Of a DNA stretch of 38,988 nt, positions 28,144-35,349 are shown piece after piece; position 1 is the first letter of the stretch; each line of letters starts with the position of its first letter. The notes beneath the pieces are model-generated. The model ran no database searches, was not told the DNA's origin, and was given only the letters and a program-made list of their open reading frames with translations. Made by a program: the position numbers and the translations under genes. The DNA comes from Rhizobium sp. Root708 (GTDB lineage Bacteria; Pseudomonadota; Alphaproteobacteria; Rhizobiales; Rhizobiaceae), in the NCBI RefSeq assembly GCF_001429725.1, contig NZ_LMHV01000017.1:1-38988 (forward strand). Reading direction: 5' to 3'.

Positions 28144-29529
28144 TTAGACTTTTTGCCCGTCGCGAACGCGGTAGCTCGGCGCATACATGGTGACGAGCTC
28201 CTCCGCCGCCGTTGGATGAACGGCCATCGTGCGATCGAAATCGTCCTTGGTGCAACCGGCCTTCAGGGTGATCCCGAGCAACTGCGCCATCTCGCCGGCG
28301 TCATGACCCAGGATATGCGCGCCGACAACCTTGCGGCTCGCGGCATCGACGATCAGCTTCATGATCATCTTCTCGGTGCGGCCTGAAAGCGTTGCTTTCA
28401 GCGGACGGAACTGGGCACGGTAAACTTCCAGTTCCTTGTAACGCCTGCCCGCTTCCTCTTCGCTCAAGCCGACGGTTCCGATCTCGGGCTGCGAGAACAC
28501 CGCGGTTGCGATGGTATCGTGGTCCGGCTTTGTTGGGTTGTTCTTATATTCCGTCTCGATGAAGCACATCGCCTCGTGGATCGCGACCGGCGTCAGCTGT
28601 ACCCGATCAGTGACGTCGCCAAGCGCGTAGATGTTGTCGATGCTCGTTCTTGAGTATTCGTCGACAACGATCGCGCCCCGCTGGTCCGTCTTCACGCCGG
28701 CAGCCTCCAGCCCGAGCCCTTCGGTGTTCGGCACACGCCCGAGCGCCAGGAGCACAACGTCGGCATTTAGCGTGCCATTCCTCAGCGTCTCGACCTGCAG
28801 CCCGTCGTCGCTCTTCGAGACTTTTTCCAAGGTGTCGTGGCAGAGGATACGAATACCTTTTTCTGTCATCGCCTCGTGAAGCCCGCGGCGCAGGTCCTGA
28901 TCGAAACGCGACAGAATTTCCGCCCCCCGGTAAACCAGCGTCGTCTCGACCCCGAGCCCATGGAAGATGTTCGCAAACTCGACTGCGATATAACCGCCTC
29001 CGGCGATGACGATCGAACGCGGCAACTCCTCCAGATGAAATGCTTCGTTGGAGGAAATGCAGAGATCGTGCCCCGGCAGAGCAAGATGCTCGTTCGGGCG
29101 GCCGCCCGTCGCGATCACGATCGTCTTCGCCGTGACCGTCTGGCCGGTTTTGATCAGCCGCACGGTGTGTGCATCGACGAGTTCGGCGCGCGTTTCCAGG
29201 ATTTCCGCGTTGGCGTTGGCGAGGCCCTTCTTGTAGAGCCCCTCAAGTCTCGCAATCTCGGCATCCTTGGCGGCGATGAGCTTCTTCCAGTTGAACGAGC
29301 TTGCGCCGACGTCCCAGCCGAAGCCCGCCGCGTCCTCGAAATGTTCGTGATACTGGGACGCGTAGACGAAAAGCTTCTTCGGCACGCAGCCGCGGATGAC
29401 GCAGGTGCCGCCGTATCTGTATTCCTCCGCGATCGCGACCTTCTTTCCGAGCGCCGCCGCTACGCGGGCGCTGCGCACGCCGCCTGAACCGCCGCCAATG
29501 ACGAAAAGATCGTAGTCGTAGGATGTCAT
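28144..29529 (-). CDS. gor: Glutathione-disulfide reductase
   Basis: A 461-residue FAD- and NADPH-dependent reductase that regenerates glutathione. The FAD site GGGSGGVRSA, the redox-active disulfide GGTCVIRGCVPKK, the NADPH site IAGGGYIAVEFA and the C-terminal HPTAAEELV with the catalytic His-Glu pair are all present. The start at 29529 follows a CGGAG ribosome binding site. The frame extends to 29586 but lacks support upstream. It is the first gene after the terminator of the DUF2059-rpiA pair. Confidence 0.95.
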   Translation of the reverse strand: MTSYDYDLFVIGGGSGGVRSARVAAALGKKVAIAEEYRYGGTCVIRGCVPKKLFVYASQYHEHFEDAAGFGWDVGASSFNWKKLIAAKDAEIARLEGLYKKGLANANAEILETRAELVDAHTVRLIKTGQTVTAKTIVIATGGRPNEHLALPGHDLCISSNEAFHLEELPRSIVIAGGGYIAVEFANIFHGLGVETTLVYRGAEILSRFDQDLRRGLHEAMTEKGIRILCHDTLEKVSKSDDGLQVETLRNGTLNADVVLLALGRVPNTEGLGLEAAGVKTDQRGAIVVDEYSRTSIDNIYALGDVTDRVQLTPVAIHEAMCFIETEYKNNPTKPDHDTIATAVFSQPEIGTVGLSEEEAGRRYKELEVYRAQFRPLKATLSGRTEKMIMKLIVDAASRKVVGAHILGHDAGEMAQLLGITLKAGCTKDDFDRTMAVHPTAAEELVTMYAPSYRVRDGQKV

Positions 29530-29596
29530 GAGAAACTCCGGAAGGAATCGCAGAAGGGAATGCACCTGATATAGTGTCGGCGCCAATCAAAACAAA

Positions 29597-29616
29597 AGCC
29601 CGGACGATGCCGGGCT
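29597..29616 (-). terminator. Terminator downstream of the DUF2059 gene
   Basis: A 7-bp GC stem (29597-29603 with 29610-29616) followed on the minus strand by CTTTTGTTTT. It closes the rpiA-DUF2059 transcript before gor. Confidence 0.75.
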
Positions 29617-29642
29617 TTCGAAATTCGTGGGGTCTGAAAGAC

Positions 29643-30227
29643 TTAAGGCTTTGCGGCCGGCTTTGCGGCTGGCTTTTCCGCCGGGGCAGCTGCCGGATCG
29701 GCCGTTGCTGCCGGAGGAGCCTTGACGACCTTGCTCAAAGCGGTGCTCGTCTGCTTCTGCAGGTCGCGCGAAATGCCCTGTGCCCAGATGTCGGCAGCCT
29801 TTACGGTTTCACGCGACGCGATCGGGCCGTCCTTCAACAGCTTCTGGCCGACAGGCGAGCTGTAGAACTCGGCGATTGCGTTGAGTTCCTCCACCGTAAA
29901 CGACTTGGCGTAGGTCAGAGCGGCTTCCTTCTCGAGGTCGGCGCGGCGCGGCGCCAGTGCGAGAGCCTGCTTGTCGACTTCCTCGGTAATAGCGTCCTGA
30001 TAGTTCGGCGAATCCTGGATCAGGTCGGCCTTCAGGCGCTCGGCCAGGCCGGGAAGAATGTTGTCGAACTGGGTCGTTGCACCGATCGCGTTGATTGCAG
30101 CCTTGGCAGCCTTCAGCTGCTCGGGGCTTGCTTCCTGGGCCTGAACGGCACCGATCGCTACGCCGGAAAGAATAACGGTTGCAGCGGCAAAACGGCCAAG
30201 GCCTGCCAATTTAATCATGAGTTTCAT
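29643..30227 (-). CDS. Exported DUF2059 domain protein
   Basis: A 194-residue protein with a signal peptide (hydrophobic residues 10-28, cleavage after VQA at about 30). The core resembles DUF2059: INAIGATTQFDNILPGLAERL and the C-terminal SFTVEELNAIAEFYSSPVGQKLL. The tail is a low-complexity run of alanine, proline and lysine (AEKPAAKPAAKP). It is eight bp downstream of rpiA on the same strand, as in other rhizobia. The family is found in many bacteria with no firm function. Confidence 0.9.
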   Translation of the reverse strand: MKLMIKLAGLGRFAAATVILSGVAIGAVQAQEASPEQLKAAKAAINAIGATTQFDNILPGLAERLKADLIQDSPNYQDAITEEVDKQALALAPRRADLEKEAALTYAKSFTVEELNAIAEFYSSPVGQKLLKDGPIASRETVKAADIWAQGISRDLQKQTSTALSKVVKAPPAATADPAAAPAEKPAAKPAAKP

Positions 30228-30235
30228 AGCTCCTG

Positions 30236-30934
30236 TTACCTGTTTGCCTGCAGCGTGCGCGCACCCGCCGGACCGGCAATAATTGCGAGCGTGGCCATAT
30301 TGAGAAAGAGTCCATGTTCAACCACACCTGGGATTGCATTCAGCTCGTTTGAAAGCGCCTCTGCATCAGGAATGCGGCCAAAAGATGCATCGACGATATA
30401 GTGGCCGCCGTCGGTCATGAAGGTTCCGTCTTCCGATTTGCGCAGTGAAAGCGCTCCCGTAAGACCAAGCTTCGATGCCACCTTCTCGATCGCGATACGT
30501 GTGGCGACGAGACCGAATTGATTGACTTCGATCGGCAGCGCGAATGCCCCGAGCGTCTGTACCAGCTTGCTCTCATCCGCAATCACGATCATCCGATCGG
30601 ATGCCGCGGCGACGATTTTCTCGCGAAGCAAAGCACCGCCACCGCCCTTGATAAGACGCAGAGCCGCGTCCAGTTCGTCGGCGCCGTCGATTGTCAGATC
30701 CAGCTGCGGCAGTTCATCGAGAGACTTCAACGGCACGCCGAGCTCCACGCACAGTCTTGCTGTCCGTTCCGATGTCGGAACACCCTCGACCTTGAAACCG
30801 TTGGCCACCTTCTCGGCAAGCAGGCGCACGAATTCCTCGGCGGTGCTTCCCGTTCCTATTCCAAGCCGCATTCCCGACTCGACGTGGGCAAGCGCAGCCT
30901 CGGCGGCTTTGATTTTCATTTCGCGGGCATCCAT
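30236..30934 (-). CDS. rpiA: Ribose 5-phosphate isomerase A
   Basis: A 232-residue RpiA, which interconverts ribose 5-phosphate and ribulose 5-phosphate in the pentose phosphate pathway. Blocks are [23 protein letters not shown] and [15 protein letters not shown], plus [10 protein letters not shown] at the C-terminal half. Length and motifs are normal. It starts at the ATG at 30934 and is divergent from gph, with the shared promoter region 30935-31131. Confidence 0.97.
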   Translation of the reverse strand: MDAREMKIKAAEAALAHVESGMRLGIGTGSTAEEFVRLLAEKVANGFKVEGVPTSERTARLCVELGVPLKSLDELPQLDLTIDGADELDAALRLIKGGGGALLREKIVAAASDRMIVIADESKLVQTLGAFALPIEVNQFGLVATRIAIEKVASKLGLTGALSLRKSEDGTFMTDGGHYIVDASFGRIPDAEALSNELNAIPGVVEHGLFLNMATLAIIAGPAGARTLQANR

Positions 30935-31131
30935 GCGCCGCTAACTCCAAATGTTACGTTGGATGAGCTGTTTACACGCCTCGTCCTGCAAACGAAAGCC
31001 AAATAACGCCACCACTTTTCGAAATCCGCCGGAGTTTTCGCAGCGCGAAGTAAAGTACCTGTAACGTTGCGTTTGCCGAGATCATCGCCTACGTCGGAAT
31101 GAGCACAACAGATAGCAAGCGGATTAAATCC

Positions 31132-31854
31132 ATGGCACCTGCACTGATCGTTTTCGACCTCGACGGAACGTTGCTCGATACACATGCCGATCTTGTCGAG
31201 AGCTTGAACCATACGATCGCGGCATTGGAGCTTGCTCCGGTGCGATACGAAGACCTGACCCATCTGGTCGGCCATGGCGCCAAGGTCATGATCGAGAGAG
31301 CCTGCCGGCTCCAGGGCCATCCATTGACCGATGAAGAGCTGCCCGCGCTGCTCAACCGCTTTATCGCGCATTACACTGAGAACATGCCGGGTAAAACGCA
31401 CCCCTACCCCGGACTGCTCCGCTCGATGGAACGCCTGAAAGGCAAGGGATACCGTTTCGCTGTCTGCACCAACAAGCTGGAAGGCCTCGCCCGCACCCTT
31501 CTCGATCGTCTCGAATTGACCAGCCACTTCGATGCGATCACCGGCGGCGATACCTTCACCATGCGCAAACCAGATGCCGGTCACTTGCTTGGAACGATCG
31601 GGCGCGCCGGCGGCGATCCGTCGCGATCGGTGATGGTCGGTGACAGCATCAACGATATCCTTGTGGCCCGCAATGCCGGGATACCCTCGATCGCGGTTCC
31701 GTTCGGCTATTCCGACGTACCAGTGGCGACGCTTGAGCCCACAACGATAATTTCACACTTCGACGAACTCACATCGGATTTGATTGAAGAGCTGCTGCAA
31801 TCCGCTAATCCGACTTTTGCAAACGGCGTGGTGGCAAACGCCGGCCATAGTTAA
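31132..31854 (+). CDS. gph: Phosphoglycolate phosphatase
   Basis: A 240-residue HAD-superfamily hydrolase. Motif I is FDLDGTLLDT, motif II VCTNKLEGLART, motif III KPDAGHLL, and motif IV VGDSINDILVARNAG. This set and the length fit phosphoglycolate phosphatase, which removes 2-phosphoglycolate made by DNA repair or photorespiration-like oxygenation. The start is taken at the ATG at 31132, where the family begins; the ATG at 31099 would add 11 residues. It is followed by a 10-bp hairpin at 31885. Confidence 0.88.
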   Translation: MAPALIVFDLDGTLLDTHADLVESLNHTIAALELAPVRYEDLTHLVGHGAKVMIERACRLQGHPLTDEELPALLNRFIAHYTENMPGKTHPYPGLLRSMERLKGKGYRFAVCTNKLEGLARTLLDRLELTSHFDAITGGDTFTMRKPDAGHLLGTIGRAGGDPSRSVMVGDSINDILVARNAGIPSIAVPFGYSDVPVATLEPTTIISHFDELTSDLIEELLQSANPTFANGVVANAGHS

Positions 31855-31884
31855 GTTGCATACAACGGTGAAATCTCTCTTGGG

Positions 31885-31911
31885 TTGCGGTGAATTGCTA
31901 CTTCGCCGCAA
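31885..31911 (+). terminator. Hairpin downstream of gph
   Basis: TTGCGGTGAA at 31885-31894 pairs with TTCGCCGCAA at 31902-31911 (one G-U pair, 7-nt loop). No T-run follows, so termination is only possible. Confidence 0.4.
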
Positions 31912-32100
31912 TCCGTGCTCGTAACTGAGTTCCATCAAGTTCTATCAAATCCAGTCGCGCGCCCGTGATTTTCATTTGAAAAATCGTGGGATGGCTGCGG
32001 CTATTTTCTTCACAATCCCGCCTTAATTGAAGCGCGAACTTGGTTTCGCCGAGGGTTGGAAGTCACGTTGTTTTGCAACGATGGATTGAGGAGAACTGCA

Positions 32101-32466
32101 ATGCATATTCGATTTGCCGCAGCGGCTGGAATTCTTGCCCTTGGTCTGGCTGGAACCGCCTTCGCACAGCCCCAGTATTCGAACGACTATTCCAACGACA
32201 GTGACGGCTTTGCTCCCGTACAGGTTGCGCCATCAAAGCCTATGCACTATGCGCAGCACAAGGCGCCGGAATATTCGAACGACTACACCAATGACAGCGA
32301 TGGCTTCGCTCCCGTTCGCATGTCTCCGTCCGTTGACAAGATGTCGACTGGGAGTATCAAGCCGCTTCCCGATTGCCCATCAGCCCAGACCGGTCGGGTT
32401 CACACGGCGGGCGGCGACGGCGGAGCATCGCATTCCGACGCCTGCCGCGACATCGGCGACAAGTAG
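32101..32466 (+). CDS. Small secreted protein with two Tyr-Asn-Asp repeats
   Basis: A 121-residue protein with a signal peptide (cleavage after AFA at residue 22). The mature protein carries two near-identical 15-residue repeats at residues 26-40 and 58-72 (key residues YSNDY-NDSDGFAPV), and two cysteines in the tail. The start is the ATG at 32101, after GAGGAG. I do not recognise a family. The repeats could be an adhesive or cell-wall contact element, but nothing in the sequence proves this. A promoter should lie in 31912-32100, which has no gene. Confidence 0.75.
   Translation: MHIRFAAAAGILALGLAGTAFAQPQYSNDYSNDSDGFAPVQVAPSKPMHYAQHKAPEYSNDYTNDSDGFAPVRMSPSVDKMSTGSIKPLPDCPSAQTGRVHTAGGDGGASHSDACRDIGDK
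32176..32316 (+). repeat. Two direct repeats encoding YSNDY...SDGFAPV
   Basis: Codons 26-40 and 58-72 of the small secreted protein gene (32176-32220 and 32272-32316) encode almost the same 15 residues (one Ser/Thr change). They are a duplicated peptide unit separated by 51 bp. Confidence 0.8.
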
Positions 32467-32483
32467 ATTCTTGCTTGGAGATT

Positions 32484-32508
32484 ATGAGGGCAGTCACTCT
32501 GCCCTCAT
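32484..32508. terminator. Hairpin between the secreted-protein gene and lipB
   Basis: A perfect 10-bp stem (32484-32493 with 32499-32508) with a 5-nt loop, in the 55 bp between two convergent stop codons. It has no long T-run, but its position suggests a bidirectional terminator. Confidence 0.6.
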
Positions 32509-32521
32509 CTATGGCTTAAGC

Positions 32522-33241
32522 CTACGGACAGATGTCGGCCGTGGTCGCGCCAAATACCGATTCGAACGCCGTGCGAAGGTTTGTGTCGACATCGGTCATC
32601 ATGACCGGAAGACCCAGATCCACTAGGCTGGTCACGCCATAGGCGGATATCCCGCACGGTACGATTCCACCGAAATGATCCAGTTCGGGCTCGACGTTCA
32701 ATGATAGCCCGTGAAACGTCACCCACTTACGCAAGCGAATGCCGAGCGCCGCTATCTTGTCCTCGGTGACGGATCCGTTGGGCAATACAGGCTTGTCCGG
32801 ACGCCGAACCCAAACGCCGACTCGATCCTCCCGCCGCTCGCCGCGAACGTTCATCGAATCGAGCGTGCGTATGATGACTTCTTCCAGGGCAGCAACGAAA
32901 GCCCGCACGTCCTGACGCCGCCGCTTGAGGTCCAGCATGACGTAAGCGACCCGCTGGCCGGGGCCATGATAAGTATATTCTCCACCGCGCCCTGTCGCGA
33001 ACACCGGAAAACGGTCAGGCTGAACGAGGTCCTTCGGATCAGCACTCGTGCCGGCGGTATAAAGAGGCGGATGTTCCAGAAGCCAGACCAGTTCGTCGGC
33101 GCCGTCAGCGATCTCGGCGACCTCCCGCTCCATGATATCCACAGCCTCCTGATAGGGCACGAGTCCGTCGCTTATCCGCCAGCGGACCGCAGCAGTTCCC
33201 GGCCCAGGAAGCATTGATAGATTGAGATCGGTACGAAGCAT
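32522..33241 (-). CDS. lipB: Octanoyl-[acyl-carrier-protein]-protein octanoyltransferase
   Basis: A 239-residue LipB, which transfers octanoate from acyl-carrier protein to lipoyl domains, the first step of lipoic acid attachment. [22 protein letters not shown] is the family signature. The lysine in [13 protein letters not shown] and the cysteine in [14 protein letters not shown] form the catalytic pair. The start at 33241 gives the usual N-terminus. It is convergent with the small secreted-protein gene and divergent from the tRNA gene 181 bp away. Confidence 0.95.
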   Translation of the reverse strand: MLRTDLNLSMLPGPGTAAVRWRISDGLVPYQEAVDIMEREVAEIADGADELVWLLEHPPLYTAGTSADPKDLVQPDRFPVFATGRGGEYTYHGPGQRVAYVMLDLKRRRQDVRAFVAALEEVIIRTLDSMNVRGERREDRVGVWVRRPDKPVLPNGSVTEDKIAALGIRLRKWVTFHGLSLNVEPELDHFGGIVPCGISAYGVTSLVDLGLPVMMTDVDTNLRTAFESVFGATTADICP

Positions 33242-33422
33242 GTGGATATCCTGCCGGCCCTGAAGCTGCGCGGGCCCTGCGCGCGAGGCTCTATATGGCT
33301 CCGTTTGAGGGGCGATTCAAATGCTGTGATTTCTTTTGAAAAAACTGTCACATCGTACTTGTGCCTCCGGAATCCTTTTGCTACATGCTGCGTCGCCGGC
33401 ACAAACCGGCACCTACCACGAT

Positions 33423-33507
33423 GCGGTCGTGGCGGAATTGGTAGACGCGCAGCGTTGAGGTCGCTGTGGGGCAACCCGTGGAAGTTCGAGTCTTCTCGAC
33501 CGCACCA
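33423..33507 (+). tRNA. tRNA-Leu (anticodon GAG)
   Basis: An 85-base tRNA with the long variable arm of leucine tRNAs. The acceptor stem GCGGTCG pairs with CGACCGC, the anticodon arm is CAGCG-TTGAGGT-CGCTG with anticodon GAG, the T-loop is GTTCGAGTC, and CCA is encoded at 33505-33507. It reads CUC and CUU codons. tRNA-Leu genes are common integration sites, and the sequence right after this one differs in character. Confidence 0.97.
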
Positions 33508-33531
33508 ACCCCCTCCTGGGGTATTGTTTTT
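33507..33531 (+). terminator. Terminator of tRNA-Leu
   Basis: ACCCC and GGGGT form a 5-bp stem around CTCCT immediately after CCA, followed by ATTGTTTTT. This fits a short rho-independent terminator of the tRNA transcript. Confidence 0.65.
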
Positions 33532-34007
33532 ACTAATTTTTTTGCTACTCCATCGAATCCTTTGTGGCACAGTTTGTGCCCATTTTGTATCGCACTTTTT
33601 ATGTAGGTTTTGGTGGCCAAAAGGATCAGAAAAATTGATCCTAGTTTCGTTCGGACCTCAAAGCTTATCGCTTGTCCCCCTACAGCGCGTGAGTCGCGGA
33701 AACGATGTAAGCAGCTCTGTGCATTCGTCGTGGAAACTGCGATCATTGAAACATATTACAAGCCGTCGCAGAACACCATGCTCACCAGGTGAGTATTTTG
33801 TTGCCAGGGTAACGATTTTTCCTGTCCAGCTAACTGACTCCGACGCCTCGCTATGAATGCGGCCATGTCCCGCCGGTTCCGGATAGGCGTTCAGGAATTC
33901 GAGCGCCCGATGAGCGACCGCCCAGCGGAATAAAGTCGCCGACCCTCTGCGATAAACCGGCGCCCATACACCGTTTCCTATCATCGCTTGTATTGAGATC
34001 GATAGAC
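33532..34007. other. Non-coding region after the tRNA
   Basis: No convincing gene. A 108-codon minus-strand frame (33658-33984) has no recognisable motif, no good start context and unusual composition. A 7-bp inverted repeat lies at 33622-33642 without a T-run. No integrase fragment or copy of the tRNA 3' end is visible. AT content is higher than in the housekeeping part to the left. Confidence 0.6.
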
Positions 34008-34620
34008 ATGTCGTACGGCACAGTCACAAACGGCTCTCGACACCTCGCCTCGAATAGACGTTTCGAAGCCTCGGCAGTTCGACCCGATGGCATTGATGAC
34101 TACTTTTGGCTTCCGAACGGGTCTTTCCAACTCGACGTGACCGCGTCTCGTGGGGGATTCGCGACCGCATTGGCATTTGGCGACAGCCTCTTCAAAGCTC
34201 TCGAAGACCGAGGTCATCGGATCGTCATCGCTGGTGCGTTTCAGGAGCTCGCCCGAATTTCGATCGACGGCGATGAAAAATCTCGGGAGGACCTCCGTGC
34301 GGCGGCGCGGCGACCGAGTGTCGTCTATGTCGGTACTATTCCAATCGGCCTTGGACCGCCCAAAAAATGCTCGCCGGATACGGCAAGTTCGTTCCATCGG
34401 ACGAGTGGAAGGCATGTCGGATATACATGGTCCAACGTCAAGCAGATGCCGAGCCGACGCATCGCCTATGATCCTTCTCGACGCGCGGAATGGCGACAGA
34501 GTGGCTGGAATCGAAAACCGGCCAACTGGCCGGGCGCGTCGACGAGATCGCAAGGCGGGTCGAGAAAGCCGCAACAAGCTGGCGGCAATCGAGTAGCAGA
34601 ACCTGTCCACGGTTCTCGCT
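34008..34620 (+). pseudogene. Frameshifted gene remnant of an unnamed rhizobial family
   Basis: A 209-codon frame starts around the ATG at 34008. It carries a block I believe belongs to an unnamed family of rhizobial plasmid and island proteins: FGDSLFKALEDRGHRIVIAG, then VYVGTIPIGL, and SRRIAYDPSRRAEW. Other pieces of what looks like the same protein are in a second frame: GYGKFVPSDEWKA after about 34367 and MATEWLESKTGQLAGRVDEI with VEKAATSWRQ after about 34490. A stop at 34469 blocks the second frame between them. Reading would have to shift near 34355 and again near 34495. I therefore call it a decayed gene. The family memory is from general knowledge and has not been searched. Confidence 0.45.
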
Positions 34621-34884
34621 AGCCGCCCCGCGTCGCCACAATCTGTTGGCTCGACCTCTTCCGTCGGTCCGCAATGTCGCCAAGGGTGCGTTTCATTGCG
34701 ACAACTCGGGTCTCGGTTCGATCGAATACGCGACGGATAGGAGCAAGCTCTGCCACTCCGCACGGACGTCTCTCGGTTTACTGAGTGCGCCAGATGGCAG
34801 TCACGACTGAAGCCGCGCCATCGAGTTCCAGCGGTTCAGCTCCGAGCGCAGCTCCCGCGAACAGCCGCCGCGCCGTCGACATTG
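34621..34884. other. Non-coding region before the protease module
   Basis: No gene is supported. The 106-codon plus-strand frame at 34490-34810 includes the end of the pseudogene and then low-information sequence. The right side leads into a promoter-like TTGACA at 34885. Confidence 0.5.
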
Positions 34885-34942
34885 TTGACAAATTGCGGGC
34901 GATGAGCGACAAAATACTCACAACATGAGCGCAGCGCTCATG
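34885..34942 (+). promoter_or_regulatory. Promoter-like box and ATGAGCG operator repeats
   Basis: TTGACA at 34885-34890 resembles a -35 box. Downstream, ATGAGCG occurs at 34902-34908 and again at 34925-34931, 23 bp apart, and in inverse as CGCTCAT at 34935-34941. The last two form a perfect palindrome CATGAGCG-CAG-CGCTCATG (34924-34942), only 20 bp before the start of the small gene at 34963. This is what an autoregulated operator looks like. The XRE protein encoded at the end of the module is the obvious candidate binder, by inference. Confidence 0.5.
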
Positions 34943-34962
34943 AGTCGTTGAAGGATTCGTCG

Positions 34963-35349
34963 ATGAAACTACTTCGATTTGGAGAGCCTGAGGGCAACTC
35001 GTCACCACGAGCGATCAGCGCGCGCATCAACTCATCTGCTAGTCTCACCGCGGACCTAAGCAGGATTCTCGTCGATCGCTCCCTTCCCATTCTCAATCCG
35101 GATGACGGCCCGCTGGTGGAGGAATGGAACATTGAGTCCCGCATGGTACCGATGCTGACTGGGTACTTCCGGTATCAGAAAAAAGTCGATCCGCGCGGAG
35201 AGGAATGGCTGAGTTTCACGGCACCGTTGGAACTGCTGTCTGTCGAGGGCGGCGTCGCGAGGTCCATGGAGCGTTGGTATAGGCTTGGGAAACCCTCGCC
35301 GTTCGCCAAGGACATGGTTCAGATCTGGGGCGCGACCGATGGAAAGTAG
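34963..35349 (+). CDS. Small protein of DUF6634-like type, partner of the AAA/M41 protease
   Basis: A 128-residue protein starting at the ATG at 34963 with GAAGGA seven bases before it. The core PLVEEWNIESRMVPMLTGYF and the end GVARSMERWYRLGKP recall DUF6634, a family of small alphaproteobacterial proteins with a WxLxxRxVxxLxGxxxGHP...RTLSRxYRLGxP pattern. The glycine-histidine-proline loop is not kept here. There is no signal peptide or membrane segment. The stop overlaps the start of the AAA/M41 gene by 11 bp, so the two are translationally coupled. The family name rests on memory of its pattern and should be checked. It could be an adaptor or substrate of the protease, by inference. Confidence 0.6.
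   Translation: MKLLRFGEPEGNSSPRAISARINSSASLTADLSRILVDRSLPILNPDDGPLVEEWNIESRMVPMLTGYFRYQKKVDPRGEEWLSFTAPLELLSVEGGVARSMERWYRLGKPSPFAKDMVQIWGATDGK

Noticed and set aside
33242..33856. A 204-codon plus-strand frame over the tRNA
   Set aside because: It runs through the tRNA-Leu gene and shows no motif.
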